From Arsenophonus sp052174495 (GTDB taxonomy: Bacteria; Pseudomonadota; Gammaproteobacteria; Enterobacterales; Enterobacteriaceae), in contig JBQMRR010000034.1 in the NCBI GenBank assembly GCA_052174495.1, forward strand, positions 1 through 31,102: a stretch of 31,102 nt of DNA, in the 5' to 3' direction. A model generated the notes under the pieces. The model saw only the letters and a program-made list of their open reading frames with translations. It made no database searches and was not told the DNA's origin. Shown here one piece after another: positions 13,549-23,243 of this stretch. The position numbers and the translations under genes are program-made. Positions within the stretch are counted from its first letter, which is position 1, and the number at the start of each line of letters is the position of its first letter.

Positions 13549-14961
13549 AGAACATGCTTACTTCTGGTGTATGAAGTTTTGAAAGATGGTGATGTATCCT
13601 GATGATTAATTTTATAAATTATTTCAATTTCAGAGAAATGATATGCCATTAAACTCTAACCTATAAATATTTATAAAACTAGATACTACTCATTGCACTC
13701 ATTGCATGAATGCATCTATAATTCTGACAGACAGCTGATAAACAGCATCGTTTATGATAAGATCTAAGGGATACTGCGATAACGTGCTAAAGGCTGCTTT
13801 ATCGAGGACGTCTTAGACTCGTATCGTCCGTAACAGTTATTTAATTTTCCATAGCACATCCATACAGATTGGTATCCTGATGTTTAGATTAAATTGCATA
13901 AGATTAGGGAATCACAGCGGCAACAGAATATCTTCAACAGCTTCTCACTATCTTATCTAAAGTTTAACAAAATCAACGAAAAAGTTTCTAATCATAGCTG
14001 GGTAGTTGCGAAGGATAGTCGCTTCTGATTTTTATAAAGCCCTGAGTCGCTTTTCGGTGAAAAGCGCATGATATAATCTTAGTAAGTGCTATCAGCAAAC
14101 TGAAACAGGAATAGCTTGAAAAACTCAGACAATGATACTTGTGTAATTTAAGCGATACTGTTACCTTTATTTCTAGGCTGCCGATAGAATATGCCGTCCT
14201 AATCAGAGGAAAACTTATCACCTTTGCTTCATGATTAAAACGATGGGGAACTCTCGCATGTATGTAAGGAGCTCGTTGCAGTCGAAGATGGTTATCAAAA
14301 TTTAGAATCTAACTTAGAAAAACCTCTCAAAATACCCTGTAAACATGAGATTAACCGTAATCTACGGAGCTTATTACACGAGAGATGGTCCCATTAGTTT
14401 TTGGAATGCAATAATGAAAATATTCTCAAACATGTAGTATTAATGTTGCCTGGTACATAAAATAGCTAATATGCTAGCCTTTACTCCATAAAGGCATATA
14501 ACCGAAAGTTAAGGTGAGGAGCGGCGGAAAATTTGGCTAACAGAGAGCTGTAATGCTACTGATAAAATCCTTAATATTCTATTAGCAAAGTTATCTCAGA
14601 GAAGTTTTATCCTGGCCAGCGATGAAGAAGCTAGAAAAAGATCAAGAAAAACTGTTGAGATTCCATGACTTCCCGTCAGCGTATTAGGTGTTATAAGAAC
14701 GACGAATTTAATTAAATCGGCTTTTGTGACAGTCAAGCCTATGAAGAGGCTGACGCAAAAAGTACTGTGATTCAAAAATAACTCTTTCAATGCTATTTAA
14801 GCTATTTCCGTCTTCTCAGAAAATATTAATCTTATTAAGGAGATTAGATCCGTTTAATCCTTAGTAGTAAACAACGCCCAATTTAAGGATGGAGAATAGA
14901 TTTATGAAGCATTAGAGTGAAGCATAAAGCGTAACCATTATACATATGGTTTCTATAAACC
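13549..14961 (+). mobile_element. Decayed IS256-family insertion sequence, copy A
   Basis: Alignment by eye with copies B, C and D defines this element. The left end includes TTCTGGTGTATGAAG (13562-13576); the right end includes a matching complement ending near 14961. The eroded transposase reads on the plus strand. Recognisable IS256 landmarks are ELVAVEDGYQNLESNL (about 14268-14315, equivalent to the family's K-E-L-V-G-V-x-x-G block), YTRDGPISFWNA (about 14377-14412, around the second catalytic aspartate), FHDFP (about 14660) and the following KSAFVTVK, equivalent to the conserved NPIES-FATVR motif. Many stops and frameshifts; inactive. It ends about 40 bases beyond the 3' end of tyrA. Confidence 0.75.
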
Positions 14962-15000
14962 GGCTATATAAGCAGTTTTAAAAGCATCAATAATAATAAA

Positions 15001-16121
15001 TTAACGGCTAATTTCATTAGCTTGTCGTAATAAAGTATTACTTTCCTGCATAAATCGTTTAGCATCCTGACCAAACCATTGACTAATTTTCTTGAATTGA
15101 GCAATAAAATTTTTCTTATCATAAGCTTTAAGTAATGCTTCAGAATGACTGAAACTTTGGTAATATTTAACTATCAAATCAATGTTTTCATCAAATGCCA
15201 TAATAATATCTGCATAAAGCTGTGGATCCTGAGCAAATAGACGCCCAACCATCACTAACTCTAATTGATAAATAGGTGATGAAAACATCAATAACTGTTG
15301 TAGATCTATTTTTTGTTCAGATAAATATTCTCCATAAGCAAAAGTAGTAAAATGGCGAAGTACCTGAATAAATCTCATATATTTATCATGCTCTATCGCA
15401 TTAATTTTATATAATTTAGCCCCCAAACACTTAATTGTTCTAATAGCCATTGGTATGCTTGCGGATTTCTCCCTTCACAATAAATAATTACTTGCTTAGC
15501 AATACTATTCACATCTGAGCCAAACATGGGATGCAAGCCAACAACAGCCCCATTATGCACTGATAACATAGCTTTAAGTGGCGATTTGCTTAATAGAACA
15601 GATATCCATCAATAATGTATCTTCAGGCAATTTCGGTAATCTATTGATAACTTCTAGTGTTAAATGAATTGGTACACTTACCATTACTACAGCGGCATTA
15701 GCCAATAATTCATCAGCTTTATTCCAATCTTCTTCGCTCAAACTATAAACTTCATATCCAGAGAGTTGAAATAATCGACTGAATAATTTTCCCATTTGAC
15801 CTTGACCACCTACAATAATAATAGGCCCTAGATCAGCATTTAATTTTTAAACCCTTGATTATTTTCATATAGGTACGATTCATGCATAATGCGGCGCAAG
15901 ATATCTTTAATTAGATCAGGTGCAATACCTATTTTTTTTGCTTCTTTGGATCGCGCTTCTAACATTGAAGCCTCACGATCTGGTATATAAATAGGTAATC
16001 CTTGTTTGCTTTTCACTTCACTAACTGCCGTCACTAGTTGCATTCTTTTTGCTAGTAATCCTAGTAATGCTTTATCGATTTCATCAATCTGTTGACGTAA
16101 TTGTAATAATTCTGCAGACAT
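15001..16121 (-). pseudogene. tyrA: tyrA, chorismate mutase/prephenate dehydrogenase, interrupted by three single-base indels
   Basis: The bifunctional T-protein converts chorismate to prephenate and then, with NAD, to 4-hydroxyphenylpyruvate for tyrosine synthesis. The full E. coli-length protein (about 373 residues) can be followed end to end. The chorismate mutase domain (MSAELLQLRQQIDEIDKALL to NNQGFKN) is at 16121-15840. The NAD-binding start VGGQGQMGKLF follows, then the catalytic-histidine motif GLHPMFGSD, and a complete C-terminus ending LLRQANEISR. The frame breaks three times: a missing A in an A5 run (15844-15848), an extra A in an A3 run (15585-15587) and a missing G in a G5 run (15420-15424). 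Apart from these no stop interrupts the three frames. The chosen ATG at 16121 follows an AAGG; the in-frame TTG one codon earlier is less likely. The usual enterobacterial partner aroF is not present upstream; F2 repeat DNA occupies that place. Recent pseudogene, or expression by slippage, or assembly indels. Confidence 0.9.
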
Positions 16122-16234
16122 CAATTTACCTTATAGTAGCTTACTTTTCTAGGGCTTAATGCGCTCTTTAAGAGTTGAGCAAATTTTAGTATATAAGTTC
16201 TTAATACTGTATTCGTTTGTCTTAATTAATAAGA

Positions 16235-17990
16235 TGCAGTTCACTATGTAGGTCTGTGAGCCTCTAGCTATCTTGCTTCAAAAATTTTCATAATTTGAGT
16301 ACTATTTTATACTATTTTATACTATGCAATATATGAATTTTCAGAAATTCATTCAGATGATCCAGGACGAATCCCATTCAGAAAGCGTAAACCTGTAAAT
16401 CAATCAGGAAGACAACAGACAACTTCATGTGTTATACTGTGTTTTTATGTAAAGAATTTTATGATCCCCCCTCCTAAAATGAATGAGGATTAAACAAACT
16501 AATTTTTTATGACATCCAAAAGAAACTATACAACAATAGGGTCCCTATCCTATCTCCTGTTTTTATCGCACGCAAGTGTTATCCGTCTATAATCACAATT
16601 ATACAGAGTTTTTATCAACTTCATAAAGCCAAGCTAATAACGCTGGATATAACTGGATTGAAGTGCCAATAACTGATAATATATTTGTCGATGAATTCAT
16701 TACCAATAAGGAACCACTATGGATATCCACATCTGTTTCCCCTCTCAACGAAGAAACAGAAAGATAACTACGCCGATAAATCTGATAAATGGGAGAAATA
16801 TAAACATTTCCATTCCCTGGTAAGATACCAGAGAGTAATTTACTTAGATCTATTATATAGTACATCCAATTAAACTGGTTTTCACCATTAATGCTGACTA
16901 GCATAAATTTTTTGAAAATACGGTAAAAGTGTCAACTCGTAGATCAGTCTATCTATCAATCGAATACTTGCCTGCAGAAATTCTGCCATTGCTATGTCCA
17001 GATGACTAATGCTAGTACCTTTCCTGAATAGCCTCTCTCTACAGTCATTTTCTACTAAAGTTATAAATTAAAATCCTGCAGTTCATGTACCGTCAAAGCT
17101 AACGAGTAGTGGTTATCATAGCAGATTTATATCTTACCAGACTGTAAGCTAGTAACACATTACTTTTACTATACCACTATCTTCTTTATCTTTTTTCAAG
17201 ATAATTTAGCTACGACTCAATACTCTATTTCGTGCTAAGTGGCACAGACTCCTTCTATGTTGCAGTGACACGAAAACAGAGTATTAAATTAATATCTGTA
17301 CCTTTTATACTTATGGTCGATAATTCAATTAATATCCACATGTTTTTCTCCATAACTTATGATGAGCTAGTTATTAACAATGCCATAGGCATGAGCTGTT
17401 CTTTAAAAAAAAGGTCTAAGAAATCTGCTGAAGCACTATCATTCAGCTAATACGTCACAACTATGATCTTATGAATTCTAATATCTTCCTGATCTGATGC
17501 ATATTTACGCCAGAAAGAAGTGGCAGGGTTATCTGAAGGCATACTAGAAACGTTACTAAAGAAAAGTGCACTTTGCTAAAAAGATAAAATGAGCGTGGGG
17601 TAACCGTGAAATAGCTCATAGGCTACCTTAAATGACCATTAGTATTCGTATAAAAACTGCGGCATTAATGAGTGGGGGAGTGCTTGTACATAATTATTAC
17701 GATTACTGAACTAGTATAACCCGGAAACAGATCCTGAGGTAGAAAAAGATGATTAGGTATTATATATATTAGTATATTTTAAGAAAGTATTTAAGATAAT
17801 TCGTTACTATAGTTTTTTATTAAATCCTAAATGAAGTATGCTATATAGCAAAGATATATAAGACACTTGAAGATGACAAGGATTGCAAAAAATCAGAAAA
17901 CTGAATCAGAGTTTCTCATTCTAATGAAATGATTCTTGCGTACAGAGATCCCCCATATAAATGCATTCTGTATGGCAACAGACTACTTTT
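16235..17990 (+). repeat. F2 repeat, copy a: unidentified decayed element of about 1.75 kb
   Basis: This stretch matches the reverse complement of 24890-26640 along its whole length. Matching blocks include GGTCTGTGAGC at the left (16251-16261), GAATTCATT-type blocks near 16350 and 16690, CTGCAGTTCATGT near 17080, the run NSINIHMFFSI in translation near 17320, and ATATAAATGCATTCTGTATG near the right end (17955-17974). Combining both copies improves plus-strand reading, for example RHNFMSYTACLPKEFYDP (near 16420), ITDNIFVDEFITNKE (near 16670) and SDKWEKYK (near 16785), so it once coded for protein. I do not recognise the family. The right end abuts an IS256 copy whose 5' half is missing, so F2 inserted into it or recombined with it. 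Confidence 0.7.
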
Positions 17991-18985
17991 TTACTGACAC
18001 TCAGGAGGATAAAAATTGGCTGCACCTGCAAGACATCTGCATCGATAATTTTCATGAACTCCTAAAGAGGCGCTTTTCTCATCGAAAAGCGTAATCTCTC
18101 TGTTTTAGTACCATTAGCAGACTAAAGCAGCAATGACTTGAAGAGCATTGGCAATGCTAGATTGGTGATTTAAACGATATGCCTAATATTTATTTCTTAT
18201 CTGAAGGCATGTATTCGTTCTGTCAGAGCGCTGATTGCCTTTACCTGCTATTCATTATAGATATCACTGCACATGGATATAAGCAGCCCGTTTCAGTTAA
18301 AGATGCTTATCAAGAGTAAGAAATAAACTGAACTAACTTTCTTATATTGCCTGCAAGCACATTGGTTTAACTACATCTCTCAGACTTGGTACGGACGCCG
18401 GTGCTTAGTTTTTTTGTAATATAATAGCGGCAAGAATATTCCAGGATATCTAGCAGGAATGAATGCTATTAGAGGTACACAAAACAACATTGTTGCTAAA
18501 TTACTCCTAAAAGCATGCAACTAAAAGTTAAGGTTGAGCTGAGCTGCTGGGAGTTTTATACTCCCAGAGATTTACAATATCGCTAATAAAACTTAATGTT
18601 TTTATAAGGTTTTCAGCGTATCCGGCAACGATTAGGAAGCTGGAGAAAAGCAAGAAGAACGCTGGTATTCTACGATTTTCCGTGAACGTAGTGACTCATC
18701 AATAAGAATGACAAATGCGATCGAATCAGCTTTTGTAACGTTTAGGTTACGAAGACGATGCCATAAAGGACTTGTAGTTCAAAGAAAATAATTCTTTTAT
18801 AGTATTTAAGTTACTTTCGTCTGCTCAGAGAAAACTGGAAACAAGCAGAAACAAGCATAATAAAAGATTTACTTCCTGACCTTGTGGTGACAAAAAACGT
18901 TTAATTTAAGGATGGGGGAAGAGATTCATGAAGCATAAGAGCAGAGAATAACCTGATCATCATACACCAGATTTTCTAATAACTC
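17991..18985 (+). mobile_element. Decayed IS256-family element, copy B, 5' part missing
   Basis: The eroded transposase begins mid-gene at about 18010 with WLHLQDICIDNFHELL, which corresponds to the family's LYLKGISTGDF block in the central part of the protein. The C-terminal region is the clearest in the window: FYDFP at 18668-18682, then TNAIESAFVTFRLRRR from 18711, equivalent to the conserved TNPIES-FATVR motif, and VFKLLSSAQRKLE (about 18808). The right terminal repeat (18960-18985, containing ATACACCAGATTTT) is complementary to the left ends of copies A, C and D. The 5' third is absent; F2 copy a occupies the position where it should lie. Confidence 0.75.
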
Positions 18986-19453
18986 GTAATTATTAGCTAA
19001 TTATTTATCTAATGGATCATATTTTTAAGCTATTTTGATTTAATTGAAATTTCTTGATAAGAAACATCAATATTATTAAGCTTATCTTTTGTATGATCAT
19101 GTATGATCATTAGCTTTACCATTACCCGTTTAACTTTTTATTCTGCATGTATTACACAGATTTAAAATTCAGGTATACGATAACCTAAACTATAATATTA
19201 TAATCAATTGATAAAAAATATAAGAATATGTTCTGTTCCAATACAGAACAGAATACAACAGAACTATATAATTAAATCAACTTAAAAAGTTTTATTTATG
19301 ATAAAAAATATTTTCCGTTTGTAATAAATTACAAAAAGGATTTTGTAAAAATAACTACTAATAATAACCTATTAAACTGAAAATAAGTAATAAAAAAAGA
19401 AAAACTCGAAATTTTTGCAAGCTTTAAAAATTTTTAGGATGCAGAAAAGCAAA
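18986..19453. other. AT-rich intergenic stretch downstream of rplS
   Basis: No gene seen. The stretch is very AT-rich. It holds an eight-base-pair inverted repeat with a six-base loop at 19229-19250 (TGTTCTGT/ACAGAACA), without a clear T-run on either side, and a more convincing terminator-like structure close to rplS, listed separately. Confidence 0.5.
19389..19433 (-). terminator. Putative intrinsic terminator after rplS
   Basis: On the minus strand an inverted repeat AAATTTTT/AAAAATTT (19426-19433 with 19409-19416, loop of nine bases) is followed by CGAGTTTTTCTTTTTTT, about 20 bases downstream of the rplS stop. The T-rich tail and position fit an end to the rpsP-rimM-trmD-rplS transcript. 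The stem contains no GC pair, so its strength is doubtful. Confidence 0.4.
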
Positions 19454-19807
19454 TTATTTGATATTTAAGCGTTCTTTAATACGAGCTGCTTTACCAGAAC
19501 GTTCCCTCAGATAATATAATTTAGCTCTGCGAACATCACCACAACGCTTAACTATGATGTTCTCGATAACTGGTGAATGCATCTGAAATACCCGCTCAAC
19601 ACCTTCACCATTAGAAATTTTACGAACAGTAAATGCTGAATGTAAACCGCGATTACGAATAGCGATAATGACGCCTTCGAATGACTGCAAGCGTCTTTTA
19701 GAACCCTCAACTACCCATACCGTAACTTCTACGGTATCTCCTGAACGAAATGAAGGGATGTTTTGCTTCATTTGCTCTTGTTCAAGCTGTTTAATAATGT
19801 TGTTCAT
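19454..19807 (-). CDS. rplS: 50S ribosomal protein L19
   Basis: Ribosomal protein L19, at the 30S-50S interface of the ribosome. The 117-residue product (MNNIIKQLEQEQMKQ to KERLNIK) is colinear with E. coli L19 (115 residues), including VEVTVWVVEGSKRRLQSFEG, RNRGLHSAFTVRKI and the basic end YYLRERSGKAARIKERL. The ATG at 19807 is preferred over the in-frame GTG two codons upstream because it gives the family N-terminus. An AAAGAG lies upstream. It is the last gene of the rpsP-rimM-trmD-rplS series, 56 bases after trmD, as in E. coli. No truncation or unusual residue seen. It continues to be preserved while all DNA downstream is decayed. Confidence 0.97.
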   Translation of the reverse strand: MNNIIKQLEQEQMKQNIPSFRSGDTVEVTVWVVEGSKRRLQSFEGVIIAIRNRGLHSAFTVRKISNGEGVERVFQMHSPVIENIIVKRCGDVRRAKLYYLRERSGKAARIKERLNIK

Positions 19808-19863
19808 AATCACTCTTTCACATTAAGTAAACTGATATATACAAGACAGTATGATATATTGTC

Positions 19864-20619
19864 TTAGTTAATATGTTGTTGTTCTTTATATTCCTGTTGA
19901 AATTCTGCCAACAACATTCTTTGCTCGTCAGTCAGAGCTAGACTTGCTAGAAGTTCAGGTCTTCTAAGCCAAGTTCGGCCCAATGAGTGTTTTTTTCTCC
20001 AATGTTCTATTTTAGCATGGTTTCCTGATAATAAGACACTCGGAACTTGCATACCTTCTAATACCTCAGGACGGGTATAGTGAGGATAATCAAGTAATCC
20101 AGTCATAAAAGAGTCTTTTTCTGCTGATGCCTGATGACCTAAGACACCAGGAATAAATCTAGAAATTGAATCGATCATCACCATTGCTGGTAATTCTCCT
20201 CCGCTAAGAACATAATCACCAATTGACCATTCTTCATCAATTTCAGTTTCATTAATCCGTTCATCGATACCTTCATATCGACCACAAACTAAAATAAGCT
20301 TTTTGTTCGTCCTCAATTGGCAAACAGCTTGTTGATTAAGTTTATATCCTTGCGGTGAAAGATAAATTACTTTAGCATTTTCACCGATCTTAGATTTTAC
20401 TGCATGAATAGTATCTCTAAGAGGCTGTACCATCATTAACATACCTGGACCGCCACCATAAAGGCGACCATCTACAGTACGGTGTCTGTCGTGAGTATAA
20501 TCTCGCGGATCCCAGCACTGTATATTCAATAGGCCATTTTTTACTGCACGACCTATCACCCCATACTCAGTTATTGCGCGAAACATTTCTGGAAACAAGC
20601 TAATAATCCCAATCCACAT
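19864..20619 (-). CDS. trmD: tRNA (guanine37-N1)-methyltransferase
   Basis: TrmD transfers a methyl group from S-adenosylmethionine to N1 of G37 in tRNAs with G36G37, preventing +1 frameshifting. The 251-residue product matches E. coli TrmD (255 residues) throughout. The trefoil-knot SAM pocket is seen in YLSPQG (86-91), CGRYEGIDER (112-121) and GDYVLSGGELP (134-144); the known catalytic Arg154 and Asp169 fall in SRF and KDSF as expected. Start: MWIGIISLFPEMF is the family N-terminus, preceded by a GGAG eight or so bases upstream. An ATG directly after the rimM stop (20655) would add twelve residues not found in homologues. The gap to rimM is 36 bases, consistent with one transcript. Confidence 0.97.
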   Translation of the reverse strand: MWIGIISLFPEMFRAITEYGVIGRAVKNGLLNIQCWDPRDYTHDRHRTVDGRLYGGGPGMLMMVQPLRDTIHAVKSKIGENAKVIYLSPQGYKLNQQAVCQLRTNKKLILVCGRYEGIDERINETEIDEEWSIGDYVLSGGELPAMVMIDSISRFIPGVLGHQASAEKDSFMTGLLDYPHYTRPEVLEGMQVPSVLLSGNHAKIEHWRKKHSLGRTWLRRPELLASLALTDEQRMLLAEFQQEYKEQQHIN

Positions 20620-20655
20620 TATCTTACGCTCCACCCATAAACCTTTAATTAGCAT

Positions 20656-21204
20656 TTAAAAATCAATATCCCAATCTACTTTAATTGTCTTAGTAAGAAG
20701 ATCAACGTTCTTGATTACCTGTTCATCAAGAAACGGTATTAACCGCTCTTTAATACTGAATGGATCTTTCAGATTTATTTTAATTACCAGTATGTCATTT
20801 GATCCTGTTTCTATTAAATTTTTAACGTAACCCAAATTATAACCTTTAGTAGTTATGACCTGACAACCAATCAGATCTTTCCAATAATACTCATTACCTT
20901 CAAGTATAGGTAGTTGTACTGAATCAGCGATAATTTCGCAATTAGTCATTAAATTAGCAGAAATTCTATCATCAATATGCTTTATTTTAATAATAAAATC
21001 TTGATTATGATGTTTCCAACATTCTAATTCCAGTTGTTGCCACTGACCTGAATAATGAATAAACCAAGGCTGATACCCGAATATATCTTCAGTATATTCG
21101 GTGAATGAAAAAATTTTGATCCAACCACGAATTCCATGTGCAGAACCTAATTTACCTAATGCTATAGGATTATAAGGGATTTTAAAAAAAAAGTCTTTAC
21201 TCAT
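20656..21204 (-). CDS. rimM: 16S rRNA processing/30S maturation factor RimM
   Basis: RimM binds ribosomal protein S19 in the 30S head and helps mature the 3' domain of 16S rRNA. The 182-residue product equals the E. coli length. The N-terminal RimM domain (about 15-98) has PIALGKLGSAHGIRGW, then YQPWFIHYSGQWQQLELE and NLMTNCEI. The C-terminal PRC-barrel domain (about 100-180) starts at YYWKDLIGCQV and has LIETGSNDILVIK and a VDWDIDF end. ATG 21204 (MSKDF) is chosen; a GTG two codons upstream is in frame. More divergent from E. coli than its neighbours, with many lysine, isoleucine and asparagine replacements, as expected in a symbiont. Fifteen bases after rpsP. Confidence 0.96.
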   Translation of the reverse strand: MSKDFFFKIPYNPIALGKLGSAHGIRGWIKIFSFTEYTEDIFGYQPWFIHYSGQWQQLELECWKHHNQDFIIKIKHIDDRISANLMTNCEIIADSVQLPILEGNEYYWKDLIGCQVITTKGYNLGYVKNLIETGSNDILVIKINLKDPFSIKERLIPFLDEQVIKNVDLLTKTIKVDWDIDF

Positions 21205-21219
21205 TACCACCGTAGTAAA

Positions 21220-21468
21220 TTAAGCCACTCTTTTTGCTTGCTTGATCAATGTAGAAACACGATCAGAAACTGTTGCACCTAAACCAACCCAATGTTTAAC
21301 ACGATCTAAATCTAAACGCAACTCTTCTGCGTTACCTGATGAAATAGGGTTAAAAAAGCCTATACGCTCAATAAATCGACCATCACGTGCATTACGACTA
21401 TCTGTGACAACGATTTGATAAAACGGACGCTTCTTTGTACAGCTACGAGCTAAACGAATTGTTACCAT
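21220..21468 (-). CDS. rpsP: 30S ribosomal protein S16
   Basis: Ribosomal protein S16, needed early in 30S assembly. The 82-residue product has the same length as in E. coli, from MVTIRLARSCTKKRPFYQIV through DSRNARDGRFIERIGFFNPI to the LDLDRVKHWVGLGATVSDRV segment. ATG 21468 is preceded by GAGGGA at good spacing; the longer in-frame start at 21489 would add seven residues not in homologues. First gene of the rpsP-rimM-trmD-rplS operon, with a strong stem-loop just upstream separating it from ffh. Confidence 0.97.
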   Translation of the reverse strand: MVTIRLARSCTKKRPFYQIVVTDSRNARDGRFIERIGFFNPISSGNAEELRLDLDRVKHWVGLGATVSDRVSTLIKQAKRVA

Positions 21469-21490
21469 AAGTCCCTCATTAATCAACAAA

Positions 21491-21525
21491 ACAACTAGAC
21501 TCTATCGAAGATAGAGTCTAGTTGT
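21491..21525 (-). terminator. Perfect 16-bp stem-loop between ffh and rpsP
   Basis: Bases 21491-21506 and 21510-21525 are perfectly complementary around a three-base loop (GAA on the plus strand, TTC on the minus). On the minus strand the stem is followed by TTTGTTGATT. It lies about 75 bases downstream of the ffh stop and about 20 bases upstream of the rpsP start, so it can end ffh transcription or fold in the leader of the rpsP operon. Perfect conservation of such a stem amid decay argues for function. The short T-tract leaves the choice open. Confidence 0.65.
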
Positions 21526-21598
21526 ATATAATATCTTATTTTATACTCCTTTAATATAAAAGCAATTAAAAGTACTAATTTTATTTAAAAGTTAATTA

Positions 21599-22960
21599 TT
21601 AATCGCTAAAGAAACCTGGTGGCATCATACCTTCCATCCCGCCCATTATCTTAGCTAATCCGCCTTTTTTTATTTTCTTCATCATGCGTTGCATATCATC
21701 AAACTGTTTAAGTATTCGATTAATATCCTGTACCTGTGTGCCGGAACCAGTTGCAATGCGTCTTTTGCGTGATCCTTTAATAATTTCTGGTTTTTGTCGT
21801 TCTTTACTGCTCATCGAATTAATAATCGCTTCCATTCTAATCAACACTTTATCATCCATTTGTGATTTAACTACATCAGTAACTTGAGATATGCCCGGCA
21901 TTTTACTTAACATGCTTGCCATACCACCCATATTACGGATCTGCTTAAGCTGTTCAAGAAAATCATTTAGATCAAAACTATTCCCTTTTTTAAGTTTACG
22001 AGCAAGCTTCTCCACCTTATCATGGTCAACTTTGCTTTCTATCTGTTCAATCAGCGATAAGGCATCTCCCATACCAAGGATACGAGAGGCAATCCTGTCA
22101 GGATAAAAAGGTTCTAATCCATCAATTTTTTCCCCTATGCCCAAAAATTTAATAGGTTTACCCGTAATATGGCGAATTGATAATGCGGCACCACCACGAG
22201 CATCACCATCAATTTTCGTTAAAATAACACCAGTTAATGGCAACGTTTCATTAAACGACTTAGCGGCATTAGCCGCATCTTGCCCGATCATTGCATCAAC
22301 AATAAATAAGGTTTCAATTGGATTAATAGCGCAATCGATTGCATGAATTTCTCCCATCATATATGCATCAACATGCATACGCCCAGCAGTATCAATAATT
22401 AGCACATCATAAAATTTTAATTTTGCATGTTGTAAGGCATTAGTTGCAATCTCAACAGGCTTCTCGCTTGAAGTTGATGGAAAAAAATCAATACCGATCA
22501 TTTGAGTTAATGTTTCTAATTGCTTGATAGCAGCAGGACGATAAATATCAGCAGAAACCACTAAAACTTTTTTATTCTGTTTTTCTTTTAACAATTTTCC
22601 TAATTTAGCCACAGTGGTGGTTTTACCCACCCCTTGTAATCCGACCATAAGAATAACAGCAGGAGGTTGTACGGATAAATTTAAAACGCTATTATCCTTA
22701 CCCATCGCTTTAATAAGCTCATTTTGTACAATTTTAATAAATTCTTGGCCTGGTGTTAGACTTTTATTGACATTTTGACCTACTGCACTTTCTTTTACTG
22801 ATTGAATAAAGTCACGTACGACTAGCAAAGCAACATCAGCTTCTAATAATGCCACGCGAACTTCACGTAATGTTTCTTTAATATTATCTTCAGTCAATCT
22901 TCCACGACCACTAATATTTCGTAATGTACGCGAAAGTCTATCAGTTAAATTATCAAACAT
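21599..22960 (-). CDS. ffh: Signal recognition particle GTPase Ffh
   Basis: Ffh binds 4.5S RNA and signal sequences of nascent membrane proteins and docks with FtsY at the inner membrane. The 453 residues equal the E. coli length. The N domain (about 1-90) leads to the GTPase G domain with G1 GLQGVGKTTT (107-116), DTAGR (190-194), TKID (248-251) and DGDARGG. The methionine-rich M domain (about 330-453) contains MGGMASMLSKMPG, the RNA-binding KGSRKRRIATGSGT and the tail MMPPGFFSD. Differences from E. coli include GVGKTT for GAGKTT and MIGQDAA for MTGQDAA. The start gives the conserved MFDNLTDRLSRTL; the ribosome binding site is weak. Upstream is decayed DNA, so the promoter must lie within about 280 bases. 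Confidence 0.98.
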   Translation of the reverse strand: MFDNLTDRLSRTLRNISGRGRLTEDNIKETLREVRVALLEADVALLVVRDFIQSVKESAVGQNVNKSLTPGQEFIKIVQNELIKAMGKDNSVLNLSVQPPAVILMVGLQGVGKTTTVAKLGKLLKEKQNKKVLVVSADIYRPAAIKQLETLTQMIGIDFFPSTSSEKPVEIATNALQHAKLKFYDVLIIDTAGRMHVDAYMMGEIHAIDCAINPIETLFIVDAMIGQDAANAAKSFNETLPLTGVILTKIDGDARGGAALSIRHITGKPIKFLGIGEKIDGLEPFYPDRIASRILGMGDALSLIEQIESKVDHDKVEKLARKLKKGNSFDLNDFLEQLKQIRNMGGMASMLSKMPGISQVTDVVKSQMDDKVLIRMEAIINSMSSKERQKPEIIKGSRKRRIATGSGTQVQDINRILKQFDDMQRMMKKIKKGGLAKIMGGMEGMMPPGFFSD

Positions 22961-23243
22961 GCTCTTAACTCAATTCTATTGAAGGGATCCATTGTCAGTT
23001 AATTTTTAATATAAAATGATGATAATTCAATCTTTACATCAAGCTTTATAAAATAGTTGTTATTTCCTGAAAAATAGTATGAATTTAATAATTCAATTTT
23101 AATTTTAAACCAGTCTTTTATAGATTTCAATGGAGTTTTAGTACTTAATATTGATTAAGTAATTCCTAATTGTACAGCCAAATATATTGATGCAGAGTGA
23201 TCTGAAACTTTTCATCAGAATTGAAATGATAACTTTGCATTTT

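Noticed and set aside
16599..16904. Minus-strand open frame of 101 codons within F2 copy a
   Set aside because: The corresponding frame in F2 copy b is not conserved, while the opposite-strand reading is supported by both copies.
19229..19250. Intrinsic terminator at the TGTTCTGT/ACAGAACA inverted repeat
   Set aside because: No T-run follows on either strand and it lies 200 bases beyond rplS; the structure nearer the gene is more plausible.
21684..22346. Three plus-strand open frames of about 70 codons
   Set aside because: They lie wholly inside ffh on the opposite strand and are shadows of its codon use.
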